From CAYZYK01 sp964482615 (GTDB taxonomy: Bacteria; Patescibacteriota; Minisyncoccia; Minisyncoccales; CAYZYK01), in contig CAYZYK010000005.1 in NCBI GenBank assembly GCA_964482615.1, positions 1 through 37,942 of the forward strand: a DNA stretch of 37,942 bases, read 5' to 3'. The first letter of the stretch is position 1. Each line of letters begins with the position of its first letter. The translations under genes and the position numbers were made by a program. Shown here one piece after another: positions 7,974-14,501 of the stretch. The notes beneath the pieces were generated by a model, which saw only the letters and a program-made list of their open reading frames with translations, searched no databases and was not told where the DNA came from.

Positions 7974-8554
7974 GTGTTTTTCTTAAAAATAATATTTGAT
8001 AATTCAGCTTTTTTCTCTTCAAAAATATCTTCCAAAATAGCGTTAAGAGATATTTTAATAGAGATATTTTTACCTTCAATCAAAACCCCATCAGAAAAAC
8101 CTAATTTTTTCTCTTTTATCTCAACAAAAGAGATATCAACCTCACTTAAAACCTTTTTCAAGAAACTCTTTTTGCCTTCTGGAACAAAGAAAACAGTTTC
8201 TTTTATTAAGAAAGACTTAACCTTTCTTAATTCTTTCTTTAAAATCTCCTTTTTTTCTTCCTCTGATAGATTCTTAATATCATTTTTCACCTTTAAGAAA
8301 GCATCATCTAAAATCATCTTTCTTTCTGAAAGAAGTTTCATTTTAAGACTATGCTCTTTTTCTTCTTTTTTTCGCAAAAGAAATCTCTTCTTTTTTTTCT
8401 CAATCTCTTTTTCTTTTTTCTCTTTGAGTTCCTTTAATTCTCTTTCAAAATCTTTATCTATCTTCTCTATTCTCAAAGAAGTTTCCTTCTCCAAATTTCC
8501 TATTTTATCTTCTTTGGAAGATTTAATTTGTTGAATTAAATCCTGTAAAGCCAT
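7970..8554 (-). CDS. ntpE: V/A-type ATPase subunit E (peripheral stalk)
   Basis: About 194 residues. A long, very Lys/Glu-rich coiled coil (about residues 10-100) is followed by a small alpha/beta C-terminal domain ending LNAILEDIFEEKKAELSNIIF, which fits subunit E. It should pair with the small H-like coiled coil encoded at the operon start to form the peripheral stalk. The longest ORF starts with a TTG (8563); the ATG at 8554 (MALQDLIQQIK) is the likely start. It overlaps ntpC by 4 nt (ATGA). Confidence 0.85.
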   Translation of the reverse strand: MALQDLIQQIKSSKEDKIGNLEKETSLRIEKIDKDFERELKELKEKKEKEIEKKKKRFLLRKKEEKEHSLKMKLLSERKMILDDAFLKVKNDIKNLSEEEKKEILKKELRKVKSFLIKETVFFVPEGKKSFLKKVLSEVDISFVEIKEKKLGFSDGVLIEGKNISIKISLNAILEDIFEEKKAELSNIIFKKNT

Positions 8555-8579
8555 TTTATTCAAATTAATTTAATTCTCA

Positions 8580-9056
8580 TTAAGCAACGGATGTTGCGTT
8601 GAGAATGAGGATAGTAGCCAAAAGAGAGATAACAGCATAGGTTTCAACCATAGCAGATAAAATAATCGCCTTACCAACAGCTTCTTCTTTTTTAGCTAAA
8701 GTAGAAATACCAGAAACGCTTACTCTTCCCTGAAAAGCACCAGAAAACAAACCAGCTAAAGCAATAGGTAAACAAGCTAAAAATATCTGCCAGCCTATTT
8801 CAGGGCTTACTTTAACAATATCTCCTCCAAAAGCTCCAACTTTCTGCAAAACCATCATAGCAGCCAAAAAACCGTAAATACCTTGTGTCCCGGGAAGAAC
8901 CTGCAAAAGCAACGCCTTACCAAACTTCTCTGGTTCTTCTGAGATTAAACCTGCTGCTGCTTGTCCAGCTATTCCAACTCCGATTATAGAGCCAATACCA
9001 GCTAAAGACACAGCAACACCAGCCCCTAAAATTGCCAATAAAATACCGATTTCCAT
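8580..9056 (-). CDS. ntpK: V/A-type ATPase membrane rotor subunit K with a Na+ binding signature
   Basis: 158 residues forming two related two-helix hairpins (four membrane helices). The first hairpin has QVLPGTQGIYGF and lacks a carboxylate. The second has the ion-binding glutamate in SAMVETYAVI (Glu138). Compared with Enterococcus hirae NtpK, the Na+ ligands are all present: Leu54, Thr57, Gln58, Tyr61, Gln109 and Glu138 correspond to L61, T64, Q65, Y68, Q110 and E139. This indicates a sodium- rather than proton-coupled ring. The loop between hairpins is slightly long and Gly-rich. The ATG and the DNA upstream of it are duplicated at 12648-12690. Confidence 0.95.
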   Translation of the reverse strand: MEIGILLAILGAGVAVSLAGIGSIIGVGIAGQAAAGLISEEPEKFGKALLLQVLPGTQGIYGFLAAMMVLQKVGAFGGDIVKVSPEIGWQIFLACLPIALAGLFSGAFQGRVSVSGISTLAKKEEAVGKAIILSAMVETYAVISLLATILILNATSVA

Positions 9057-9096
9057 AATTTTAACAATTAATTATTTAATAATCTTAATAAATCGA
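9054..9096. repeat. 43-bp direct repeat, copy 1 (ntpI end / ntpK start)
   Basis: This 43-bp sequence covers the last codons of ntpI (FIKIIK plus stop), the intergenic spacer and the ntpK start codon. It is repeated without mismatch at 12648-12690, where it also ends on a start codon. Confidence 0.9.
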
Positions 9097-10976
9097 CCTT
9101 GTTTGCTTAATGGTTTCAAATATCGTCCCCCACCTTCCATAAACTTGGGAAAAAACTCAACAAACTGCAATCTTGCTGAATGAATAAAAGCTCCCAAGCT
9201 GTTAATTAAGATATTAAAAGTATGTCCTCCAACCAGAACTAAAATAGCAACCACCCAACCCAAAATCTCAATAGGAATCATATCTTTAAAAAGAAAAGCT
9301 ACTACATTAACTACCATAGCAATTATTCCAGTAGCCAAACCAAGCGCCAATATTCTTGAATAAGATATAATGTCACCAAAATAACCCACCAAATCATACA
9401 AAGACCCTATTCCCTTAGCTACTTTCAAAAACACCTTCTTTTCTTGAGAAAAAACAATTTTCAAAGCAACCATAGCAATAATTGCCCCAAAAAGAAAACG
9501 AATTTCACCAGCTAAAATAAACAGAGCCAACCCCAAAAAGAAAACAACATTAGCCCCCCTCCCTGAAATTCCCTTTTTCCATCCCTTATGTTTAATATCC
9601 CAAATCATCCCTATTATCAGCCCAACAAAAATTTGAAAAGCCCCCAAAACTAAAGTTACAATCATGGTTTTTACGGGATTTTTAACCGAATCAAGGATTC
9701 TGTAACTTGCAGCAAGCTCCGTTCCAAAAACAGTACCTGTCAGGACCCCAGCAATAACAGTCAAGAAACCTGAAATAATTAGAAGGTTGAAAAACTTCTT
9801 CAAATTAATATCTTTAAAAAATCTTTTAGCTAGAATACCCCCAACAAACAAAACCAAACCATATCCTGCGTCAGACAAAGCCAAAGCAAAAAATAAGGCA
9901 AAGAATGGAGCCAAAAAGGGAGTAGGGTCTGGATCGCTATGTTTTGGTGCGCCGTAAACATTTGTTACTGATTCAAAAGGCTGAGCCGCTTTCTTATTTT
10001 TAATAACAATGGGCGGTTTCTCATTCTCTTTTATTTCTCTCTCTCTTATTAAAAAACTGGGAGTTATCTCTTCAATTTTCTTTTCCAAAAAAGAAACTGA
10101 GTTCTCTGGAACCCAGCTTAAAACAGAAAAACAAGTCTTGGTCTTTTCAGCAGAAAGGAAAGATTTTTGTTTGCTCCTCTCCCAGCCGTAAAAATCAATC
10201 AAGGCCTTTATTTCTGGAATGAATTTTGTCAGTTTCTTTGTTTTCTTCTCTTTTTCTCTAATTTTATCTTCAATTGCAATTAATTGTCTCTTTTTCTCAG
10301 AAATCTCCTTTTCTGGTTCTTTCTCCCAAAAAATATCTTGTTCTGAAATATCAAACTCTTTGAAAATCCCTTTTATCTTATCTTCTTTGTTCTGGGGATA
10401 AACTAAACCAAAACCGAGATTTACTTCTTTATCTCGTCTTCCCCATTCAAGAAAGAAAGGAAAACCTTCTTTTTTTAATTTCCCCAAAAAATCTTCTCTT
10501 TTGTCTCCTTTTAAAATACCACATTTTGAACCAAAACTACTTAAATTTTCTTTTGGAGAAGTTAAGGTTAATTTCTCAAATTGTTGCAAAATATTAATTT
10601 TACTCTCTAATTTATCTTTTTTTGACTTAAGATTGTTGATTTCAGCTTCAAATTCAGCACATTTTTTAACGACTTTTTTAATCTCGTCTTTTTCTGAAAG
10701 ATCTTTTAGTTCTTCCAGTTTGTATTTCGGCTTGAAACTTAAAAAACCCCCAAGGAATCCTGAAGATTTTTCGAATTCAACTAAAAACATTCTGGCAAAA
10801 TTAAGATCAGCTATTTTAGAATCAAAATCTTTTGTCGAAGAAACTTCACTTCTTTCTTTTTTTATTTCACCACTTGAAATCATTTCTGCTATTTCTAAGT
10901 TCTGAATCTCCTCCAATAAAACATTTGCTTTCTCTTTCGGTACGATTATCTCTATTTTCTTAGTTTTCAAAATCAT
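9072..10976 (-). CDS. ntpI: V/A-type ATPase subunit I (stator a-subunit)
   Basis: 634 residues, the usual size. Residues 1 to about 330 form a cytoplasmic, coiled-coil-rich arm. From about 345 there is a membrane domain of 7-8 helices, starting DPTPFLAPFFALFFALALSD. The essential arginine lies in SYSRILALGLATG (Arg541). A second conserved segment, HSARLQFVEFFPKF, is near 600. The subunit forms the ion half-channels next to the K ring. Its ATG overlaps the H-like gene by 4 nt. The 3' end lies in the 43-bp repeat also found at 12648-12690. Confidence 0.95.
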   Translation of the reverse strand: MILKTKKIEIIVPKEKANVLLEEIQNLEIAEMISSGEIKKERSEVSSTKDFDSKIADLNFARMFLVEFEKSSGFLGGFLSFKPKYKLEELKDLSEKDEIKKVVKKCAEFEAEINNLKSKKDKLESKINILQQFEKLTLTSPKENLSSFGSKCGILKGDKREDFLGKLKKEGFPFFLEWGRRDKEVNLGFGLVYPQNKEDKIKGIFKEFDISEQDIFWEKEPEKEISEKKRQLIAIEDKIREKEKKTKKLTKFIPEIKALIDFYGWERSKQKSFLSAEKTKTCFSVLSWVPENSVSFLEKKIEEITPSFLIREREIKENEKPPIVIKNKKAAQPFESVTNVYGAPKHSDPDPTPFLAPFFALFFALALSDAGYGLVLFVGGILAKRFFKDINLKKFFNLLIISGFLTVIAGVLTGTVFGTELAASYRILDSVKNPVKTMIVTLVLGAFQIFVGLIIGMIWDIKHKGWKKGISGRGANVVFFLGLALFILAGEIRFLFGAIIAMVALKIVFSQEKKVFLKVAKGIGSLYDLVGYFGDIISYSRILALGLATGIIAMVVNVVAFLFKDMIPIEILGWVVAILVLVGGHTFNILINSLGAFIHSARLQFVEFFPKFMEGGGRYLKPLSKQGRFIKIIK

Positions 10977-11299
10977 AATTGGTTTTTATCCCCTGAAATT
11001 AAATTTAAAAACTCTTTTTTAAAATCATTAAAGTTTCTCTTAGATTCAGAATTTATCTTTTCTGTAAGTTCCTTGTATTTTAAAGAAATCTCCTTTTCTA
11101 TTTTCTCTAATTCTCCTTTAAGTTCTCTTTTAATATTTTTCTCTTTCTCTTTAAATTGATCCAAAAGATCCTTTTTCTTTTTTCGCCAAAAGTTTTTTCT
11201 TTCTTCTATCCTCAATTTAAATTCCTTCTTTTTCTCTTCAATCTCTTTTTCGGCTCTTTTTTCTTCTTCTTTTATTTTCTCAATTGGTTTTTGGACCAT
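10973..11299 (-). CDS. ntpH: V-type ATPase H/G-like peripheral stalk coiled-coil subunit
   Basis: 108 residues, almost entirely a Lys/Glu-rich heptad coiled coil with no membrane segment. A small coiled coil at the start of a V/A-ATPase operon, directly before subunit I, is the usual place for subunit H (equivalent to G), partner of E in the peripheral stalk. The longest ORF begins with TTG (11323); the ATG at 11299 (MVQKPIEKIKEEE) is preferred. The sequence is low-complexity, so identification rests on context and coiled-coil character. An extended -10 promoter lies about 45 bp upstream. Confidence 0.75.
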   Translation of the reverse strand: MVQKPIEKIKEEEKRAEKEIEEKKKEFKLRIEERKNFWRKKKKDLLDQFKEKEKNIKRELKGELEKIEKEISLKYKELTEKINSESKRNFNDFKKEFLNLISGDKNQL

Positions 11300-11341
11300 A
11301 TTTTTTATTCTTCTTTTTCTCAAAAAAACACCGAAGAGAAT

Positions 11342-11370
11342 ATTATATCATGTGCTATAAACAGATGCAA
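11342..11370 (-). promoter_or_regulatory. Promoter of the V-ATPase operon (extended -10)
   Basis: On the - strand, a TATAAT (11347-11342) is preceded by TGA, giving an extended -10 (TGNTATAAT). A poor -35 (TTGCAT) lies 17 bp upstream. The start site near 11335 gives a leader of about 36 nt to the ATG at 11299. Confidence 0.65.
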
Positions 11371-11383
11371 ACAAATTAAGATT

Positions 11384-11417
11384 TAAAAAAGAAAAAACCG
11401 CCCAGATAAGGACGGTT
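11384..11417 (-). terminator. Terminator of the zinc-ribbon gene
   Basis: On the - strand AACCGTCC pairs with GGGCGGTT (8 bp, one U-G) around a 6-nt loop, followed by a TTTTCTTTTTT tract. It separates the zinc-ribbon gene from the V-ATPase promoter. Confidence 0.8.
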
Positions 11418-11446
11418 GAATATATTCTAAGCAAAAAAGTTAATAT

Positions 11447-11689
11447 TTACACTGTTCTGTATCTCTTTGGGGTTAATCCATGGGAAAGTGATTTTTCCCC
11501 ACAAAAAGGACAAACAGCAGGATAAGAATGAGTTTCCGGATCACAACGTATGACACCCTTGATTGTTTTTTCAGTAACAGCACCACACTCCTCACAAACT
11601 AAAGTAAAAACCTCATGACACCCCTCGCCAACTTCACGGCTGAAACATTCAGCCTCCCCGCCACAATTCGAACATTTAACAGAAGGCAT
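11447..11689 (-). CDS. Small double zinc-ribbon protein
   Basis: 80 residues with three CxxC knuckles: CSNCGG near the start, CEECG around residue 32, and CPFCGE near residue 62. These are enough for one or two zinc ribbons. No signal peptide or membrane helix is present. The product could bind nucleic acid or be an assembly factor; the family was not recognised. It is preceded by a strong GGAGGAGG site and followed by its own terminator, and its codons are G+C-richer than those of the adjacent ATPase genes. It is one of the stand-alone small genes of this window. Confidence 0.75.
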   Translation of the reverse strand: MPSVKCSNCGGEAECFSREVGEGCHEVFTLVCEECGAVTEKTIKGVIRCDPETHSYPAVCPFCGEKSLSHGLTPKRYRTV

Positions 11690-11770
11690 TTTCCTCCTCC
11701 GCGTTCCAGAGAACTAGAGAGTAAAAGTACTAATTCTCACTTTAATGATTATTTACAATTTGTCAACCTG

Positions 11771-12235
11771 TCAAAAAACAAAAAGATAATTCAACAAAGC
11801 AGCAAAACTTACCCAAAATAAATAGGGTAAAAGCAAAAAAGAGGACAGCTTATTTTTTTTATAAAGAAATAAAATAAGTATTAAAATAGATAACCACAAA
11901 AACCCGAGCTCAATTAAAGCAAAAAGAGGTTCTCTTAGCCCAAAAAACAAAACGCTCCATAAGATATTTAAAATAAAATTAAGAGAAAACAAAAAGATGA
12001 TCATCTTCTTGTTTTCAGAAGAAACGTTTATCCAAGAAAAATAAAAGGACAATCCAATTAAGAAAAATAAAATATTCCAAACCAAACCAAAAACAAAACC
12101 AGGGGGTGTTATTCCTGGTTTGTTTTTCTCGTACCAGTCAGTATCAATGCTTTGAGCTGTAAAAACACTACCAACAAAAGCTACCCCGTAAACCAAAAGT
12201 AAACTCAAAGCTAAAACTTTGAAGTTAATTCTCAT
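11771..12235 (-). CDS. tspO: TspO/MBR family membrane protein
   Basis: 154 residues, five predicted membrane helices, matching the tryptophan-rich sensory protein / peripheral benzodiazepine receptor family. Diagnostic stretches are DWYEKNKPGITPPGFVFGLV (loop and second helix), NILWSVLFFGLREPLFALIE, and the last helix WVSFAALLNYLFVF. The family binds porphyrins and other hydrophobic ligands and is linked to stress responses; the ligand here is unknown. The start overlaps the end of the upstream unknown gene by 11 nt, so the two are likely co-translated. Confidence 0.92.
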   Translation of the reverse strand: MRINFKVLALSLLLVYGVAFVGSVFTAQSIDTDWYEKNKPGITPPGFVFGLVWNILFFLIGLSFYFSWINVSSENKKMIIFLFSLNFILNILWSVLFFGLREPLFALIELGFLWLSILILILFLYKKNKLSSFLLLPYLFWVSFAALLNYLFVF

Positions 12236-12650
12236 TTCTTCTCTTTCTTATCTCTTTTTTAATTGTCCCCCAATGATAAAGATAAAGAGGCAGACCAATT
12301 AAAATCATAGCTAAGTTCAAAGAAGCATCTCTATGTCTTCTTGAAGTCACTGGATCAATTTGAGACCTTCTTTCTTTCCATTCTTGGTAATCAGTAATTA
12401 AATTTTCAATTTGTTTTTTCTCCTGCTCAGATAAACTTTCTTCTCCTTTAACATCTTGAAGTCTTTCTGGAGAATAAGCACCCAAGGGGGGTTGTTTATA
12501 AATTAATCTTTGCTCTTGTTCCGCTTTGGTAAAAACGAATGCTTTCAACCCCATATCTAAAAATCTAACCCCACCCATTATCAAAAGCACCAATCCCAAC
12601 AAAGAGAAAAGATAAAGATAAATAGTTCTTATCAAAGAATTTTTTCTCAT
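12225..12650 (-). CDS. Unrecognised two-helix membrane protein co-translated with TspO
   Basis: 141 residues with two membrane helices, at about 8-33 (ending GGVRFLDMGLKAF) and about 111-128 (NLAMILIGLPLYLYHWG). A hydrophilic region between them carries the PPLGAYSPERLQ segment. The ends are basic. No domain was recognised; the first helix resembles those of small integral-membrane DUF families found in this group. The 43 bp ending on its start codon are an exact copy of the ntpI/ntpK junction, so its translation start region looks recombined. No Shine-Dalgarno sequence is present. Confidence 0.75.
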   Translation of the reverse strand: MRKNSLIRTIYLYLFSLLGLVLLIMGGVRFLDMGLKAFVFTKAEQEQRLIYKQPPLGAYSPERLQDVKGEESLSEQEKKQIENLITDYQEWKERRSQIDPVTSRRHRDASLNLAMILIGLPLYLYHWGTIKKEIRKRRNEN

Positions 12651-12690
12651 AATTTTAACAATTAATTATTTAATAATCTTAATAAATCGA
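12648..12690. repeat. 43-bp direct repeat, copy 2, ending on a start codon
   Basis: Identical over 43 bp to 9054-9096. It contains the last codons of ntpI (FIKIIK plus stop), the spacer and an ATG. Here it stands immediately upstream of the unknown membrane gene at 12225-12650, with no other ATPase sequence around it. One base beyond the repeat the two copies differ and then briefly agree again (CTT). Confidence 0.9.
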
Positions 12691-12787
12691 TCTTTTGAAA
12701 CTCTCTAAATTCGGATTTATCATATTTTTTAATTTTAAATCAATTAATTATATTTTACTTCCTTTTAAATAATAATTTCAAATGAAA

Positions 12788-12816
12788 TTGATTCAAAAGA
12801 TAGAATAGAATAGAAT
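12788..12816 (+). promoter_or_regulatory. Promoter, TTGATT-17-TAGAAT
   Basis: TTGATT (12788-12793) and TAGAAT (12811-12816) are separated by 17 bp. The -10 lies within three tandem TAGAA units. It serves the + strand gene at 12845. Confidence 0.6.
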
Positions 12817-12844
12817 AAAAATAGACCCAAGAAAGGAGAACGCT

Positions 12845-13228
12845 ATGACTTTCCGTGAGCTCTTTAAAAAATGGCAAAGAAAAATAGGAGATAATATTTT
12901 CTTTTCTCTCTTCAAGAGACGATTTATTAAAGAAATTGAAACAGTTCCAACAACGCCAATTGATTGGCAAGACAGAGAAATGATTTCCGGAGAAACGCTC
13001 GGTTTTTACAGCTTCACAGCAAATGTTCTGTTTGAAACAGCTATTGGTTTAGCTAATAGCACAGACGATGAAATTTATCAAAAAGCAACAGCTATTATTC
13101 TATCTTTGAGAGAAATTCTTGAAGATAAATTCTCAATTGAATTACAGGAGATTGAAATACTTTCACCAAGCAAAATTATGAGAAGAGCAAAATTAATTGA
13201 AATAACAGAAGATGAAGATGGAGAATAA
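12845..13228 (+). CDS. Unrecognised 127-residue protein with an in-frame stop before a coding-like tail
   Basis: It begins MTFRELFKKWQRKIGDNIFF, is preceded by an AAAGGAG site 7 nt from the ATG, and has its own promoter. It is a mixed helical protein without membrane segments. A central FETAIGLANSTDDEIYQKATAI helix is followed by an acidic end, EITEDEDGE. After the TAA (13226-13228) the same frame stays open for 31 more sense codons and closes at a TAG (13322-13324) that abuts a terminator. The tail reads like normal protein (HIKLTKNGERLAKEAERTAK...). The gene was probably about 159 codons long and has acquired a nonsense codon, or the stop is read through. Function unknown. Confidence 0.65.
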   Translation: MTFRELFKKWQRKIGDNIFFSLFKRRFIKEIETVPTTPIDWQDREMISGETLGFYSFTANVLFETAIGLANSTDDEIYQKATAIILSLREILEDKFSIELQEIEILSPSKIMRRAKLIEITEDEDGE

Positions 13229-13324
13229 CACATCAAACTAACCAAAAATGGTGAAAGGTTGGCTAAAGAAGCTGAAAGAACAGCAAAAACACCACAAGAA
13301 AAAAGAAATGATAATATAAGATAG
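13226..13324 (+). other. In-frame extension beyond a TAA stop
   Basis: Reading on in the frame of the gene at 12845, the TAA at 13226 is followed by 31 sense codons and a TAG that touches the terminator hairpin. The spacing of TAG and terminator is what is expected of a genuine gene end. Confidence 0.55.
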
Positions 13325-13350
13325 GCTCCAAAGTAATTTGGAGCTTTTTG
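13325..13350 (+). terminator. Terminator, + strand
   Basis: GCTCCAAA pairs with TTTGGAGC (8 bp, GTAA loop, 13325-13344, including an outer G), followed by TTTTTG. It ends the transcript of the gene at 12845. Confidence 0.85.
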
Positions 13351-13353
13351 TTT

Positions 13354-13380
13354 CAAAAAAAAGCACCCCAAGGCGTGCTT
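13354..13380 (-). terminator. Terminator, - strand (second in tandem)
   Basis: On the - strand AAGCAC pairs with GTGCTT across an 8-nt loop and is followed by eight T residues. It faces the + strand terminator at 13325-13350. It may back up the terminator at 13448-13494, because no gene is evident in 13381-13447. Confidence 0.75.
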
Positions 13381-13447
13381 GATGATTTATTGAGACGCCA
13401 ATGTCACTACCTAATAGAGTTTAAGAAGGTTGTTAAAGTTTAAAAGT

Positions 13448-13494
13448 AAAAAAAGAGAGCCCCAGAGAGCGGTTCAATGACCACTCAACGGGGC
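13448..13494 (-). terminator. Terminator of the 11-residue-repeat gene
   Basis: On the - strand GCCCC (494-490) pairs with GGGGC (463-459), enclosing a partly paired loop, then T-rich sequence with a run of seven T. It lies about 35 bp after the stop codon at 13528. Confidence 0.65.
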
Positions 13495-13527
13495 CGGTGC
13501 CCTTGTTGGGCCTGTTGGTGACAGATG

Positions 13528-14112
13528 TCACCGCTGGAGGATTGAGAACAATCTCTTGAATCTCCCCTTTGGGGCATCGTTCACTTCTTTGAAGGGCTTG
13601 CATGCTTCCTTGATGGTCCGATAATCTACGCAGACACCAGAGCCGAATTTCAGAAAGCAATTTAGCCCCATAGCCAGATTCTTACCACAAGAAACGTCAC
13701 CCTTCACTGTGGCCCCAATGAGAGAGAGATTTTTCTCCACAGTGGAACCAACCAGGATGAGACTCTTTTCTACCATGATACCAGAGAGTGAGAGGCTTCC
13801 CTCCACCGTGACATCACGGAGAGTGAGAGACCCTGTCACGCTGAGACCAGAGAGAAAGAGGTCTCCCTTTGTCGTGACCACAGAGAGAGTGAGGCTTCCT
13901 TCCACGGTGGCCCCAATGAAAGAGAGGTGCCACTCCACGGTGACACAACCGAAATAGAGGTCTCCCTCCACGGTGATGTCATTGAGGTAGAGATTTCCCT
14001 CTATTGTCTTATTCTCGAGGAGGATATCTCCCTTCAGGGTAACACCCTCGAAATCTCTTCGGCCCATTCTCAGGGCACGATAGAACTCGCTTGGACTCAT
14101 TACTTCAACCAT
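13528..14112 (-). CDS. 11-residue-repeat beta-solenoid-like protein
   Basis: 194 residues. After a short N-terminal lead (MVEVMSPSEFYRALRMGRRD), about eleven consecutive 11-residue units run from residue 21 to 141, with consensus x-G-x-T-V-E-G-x-L-x-L; in DNA this is a 33-nt period. The alternating hydrophobic pattern with a turn glycine suggests a right-handed beta-helix or solenoid, comparable in logic to pentapeptide-repeat or bactofilin folds but with a different period. No signal peptide is seen. The C-terminal 50 residues are basic and non-repetitive. The gene is markedly richer in G+C than its surroundings and has a near-consensus promoter, an AAGGAG site and its own terminator. Function unknown; a scaffold or a protein that binds a linear polymer is possible. 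Confidence 0.8.
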   Translation of the reverse strand: MVEVMSPSEFYRALRMGRRDFEGVTLKGDILLENKTIEGNLYLNDITVEGDLYFGCVTVEWHLSFIGATVEGSLTLSVVTTKGDLFLSGLSVTGSLTLRDVTVEGSLSLSGIMVEKSLILVGSTVEKNLSLIGATVKGDVSCGKNLAMGLNCFLKFGSGVCVDYRTIKEACKPFKEVNDAPKGRFKRLFSILQR

Positions 14113-14187
14113 CTTTTCTCTCCTTTTGTCAAGAGAAATAGAGAAAGAAACAATCCATCTATTTTCTATTTTTTGTGTACTATCTAT

Positions 14188-14216
14188 ATTGTATCATCTA
14201 TTCTATTCTTTGTCAA
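14188..14216 (-). promoter_or_regulatory. Promoter of the repeat-protein gene, TTGACA-17-TACAAT
   Basis: On the - strand TTGACA (14216-14211) and TACAAT (14193-14188) are 17 bp apart. The leader to the ATG at 14112 is about 70 nt and ends in an AAGGAG site. Confidence 0.8.
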
Positions 14217-14254
14217 GCGATAAAAGGAAAGAAAACAAAGTTAATTAAACTTCT

Positions 14255-14449
14255 ATGAATTTCACCAAAAAAGAAAAAGTAGTATTAGTTGTTATTGTCT
14301 TTTTTGCTATTCTTAATTTCTTTGTCTGGCAGGAAGTTTTTGATTTTCTGAATGAAAGATTGGAGGTTGTTTTCTTTGATGTTGGACAGGGGGATAGTAT
14401 TTTAACCGACAACTCCTGTGATCATCAAGATAACGACCACTATTATTAA
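14255..14449 (+). pseudogene. Truncated ComEC-like beta-lactamase-fold protein
   Basis: The first ~48 residues look like the start of a stand-alone ComEC/Rec2-type metallo-beta-lactamase-fold protein. They comprise a signal-anchor helix (VVLVVIVFFAILNFFVW) followed by LEVVFFDVGQGDSIL, the first strand and loop of the hydrolase domain. Intact members continue with a short hairpin and a LIDGG motif, then the HxHxDH site. Here the sequence instead turns into an unrelated 15-residue tail ending at 14449. The break is near 14400, where the oppositely oriented genes begin. It is almost certainly a remnant left by a rearrangement. No Shine-Dalgarno sequence precedes it. Confidence 0.75.
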
Positions 14450-14491
14450 GAAACTAACAACTATTAGAGTAATATAATCTGATTTTTTCAT
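14403..14491 (-). pseudogene. Possible single-helix membrane peptide broken by one missing base
   Basis: The ATG at 14491 opens MKKSDYITLIVLVS and stops. Adding one T near 14460 joins it to a second frame and gives a 29-residue peptide, MKKSDYITLIV followed by VSFLIIVVVILMITGVVG. That is a textbook small membrane peptide with a positively charged cytoplasmic start. It follows the lipoprotein gene stop by about 10 nt and overlaps the tail of the truncated ComEC-like gene. It is either a real frameshift, a sequence error, or chance; short hydrophobic frames are common in AT-rich DNA. Confidence 0.3.
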
Positions 14492-14501
14492 CTCGTAGGG
14501 T

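Noticed and set aside
7926..8534. 202-codon + strand frame opposite ntpE
   Set aside because: It is the complement of a Lys/Glu-rich coiled coil, giving a Phe/Ser/Leu-rich shadow; ntpE is the real gene.
13226..13228. Stop-codon reassignment as the reason for the internal TAA
   Set aside because: TAA ends many intact genes in the window, and TGA and TAG are also used as stops, so the standard code holds.
13433..13660. 75-codon - strand frame overlapping the end of the repeat-protein gene
   Set aside because: Out of frame with the repeat protein, no start signals, and it runs through the terminator hairpin.
13680..14060. 33-nt periodic repeats considered as a CRISPR array
   Set aside because: Repeats are degenerate, contiguous without spacers, and keep an open frame; they encode 11-residue protein repeats.
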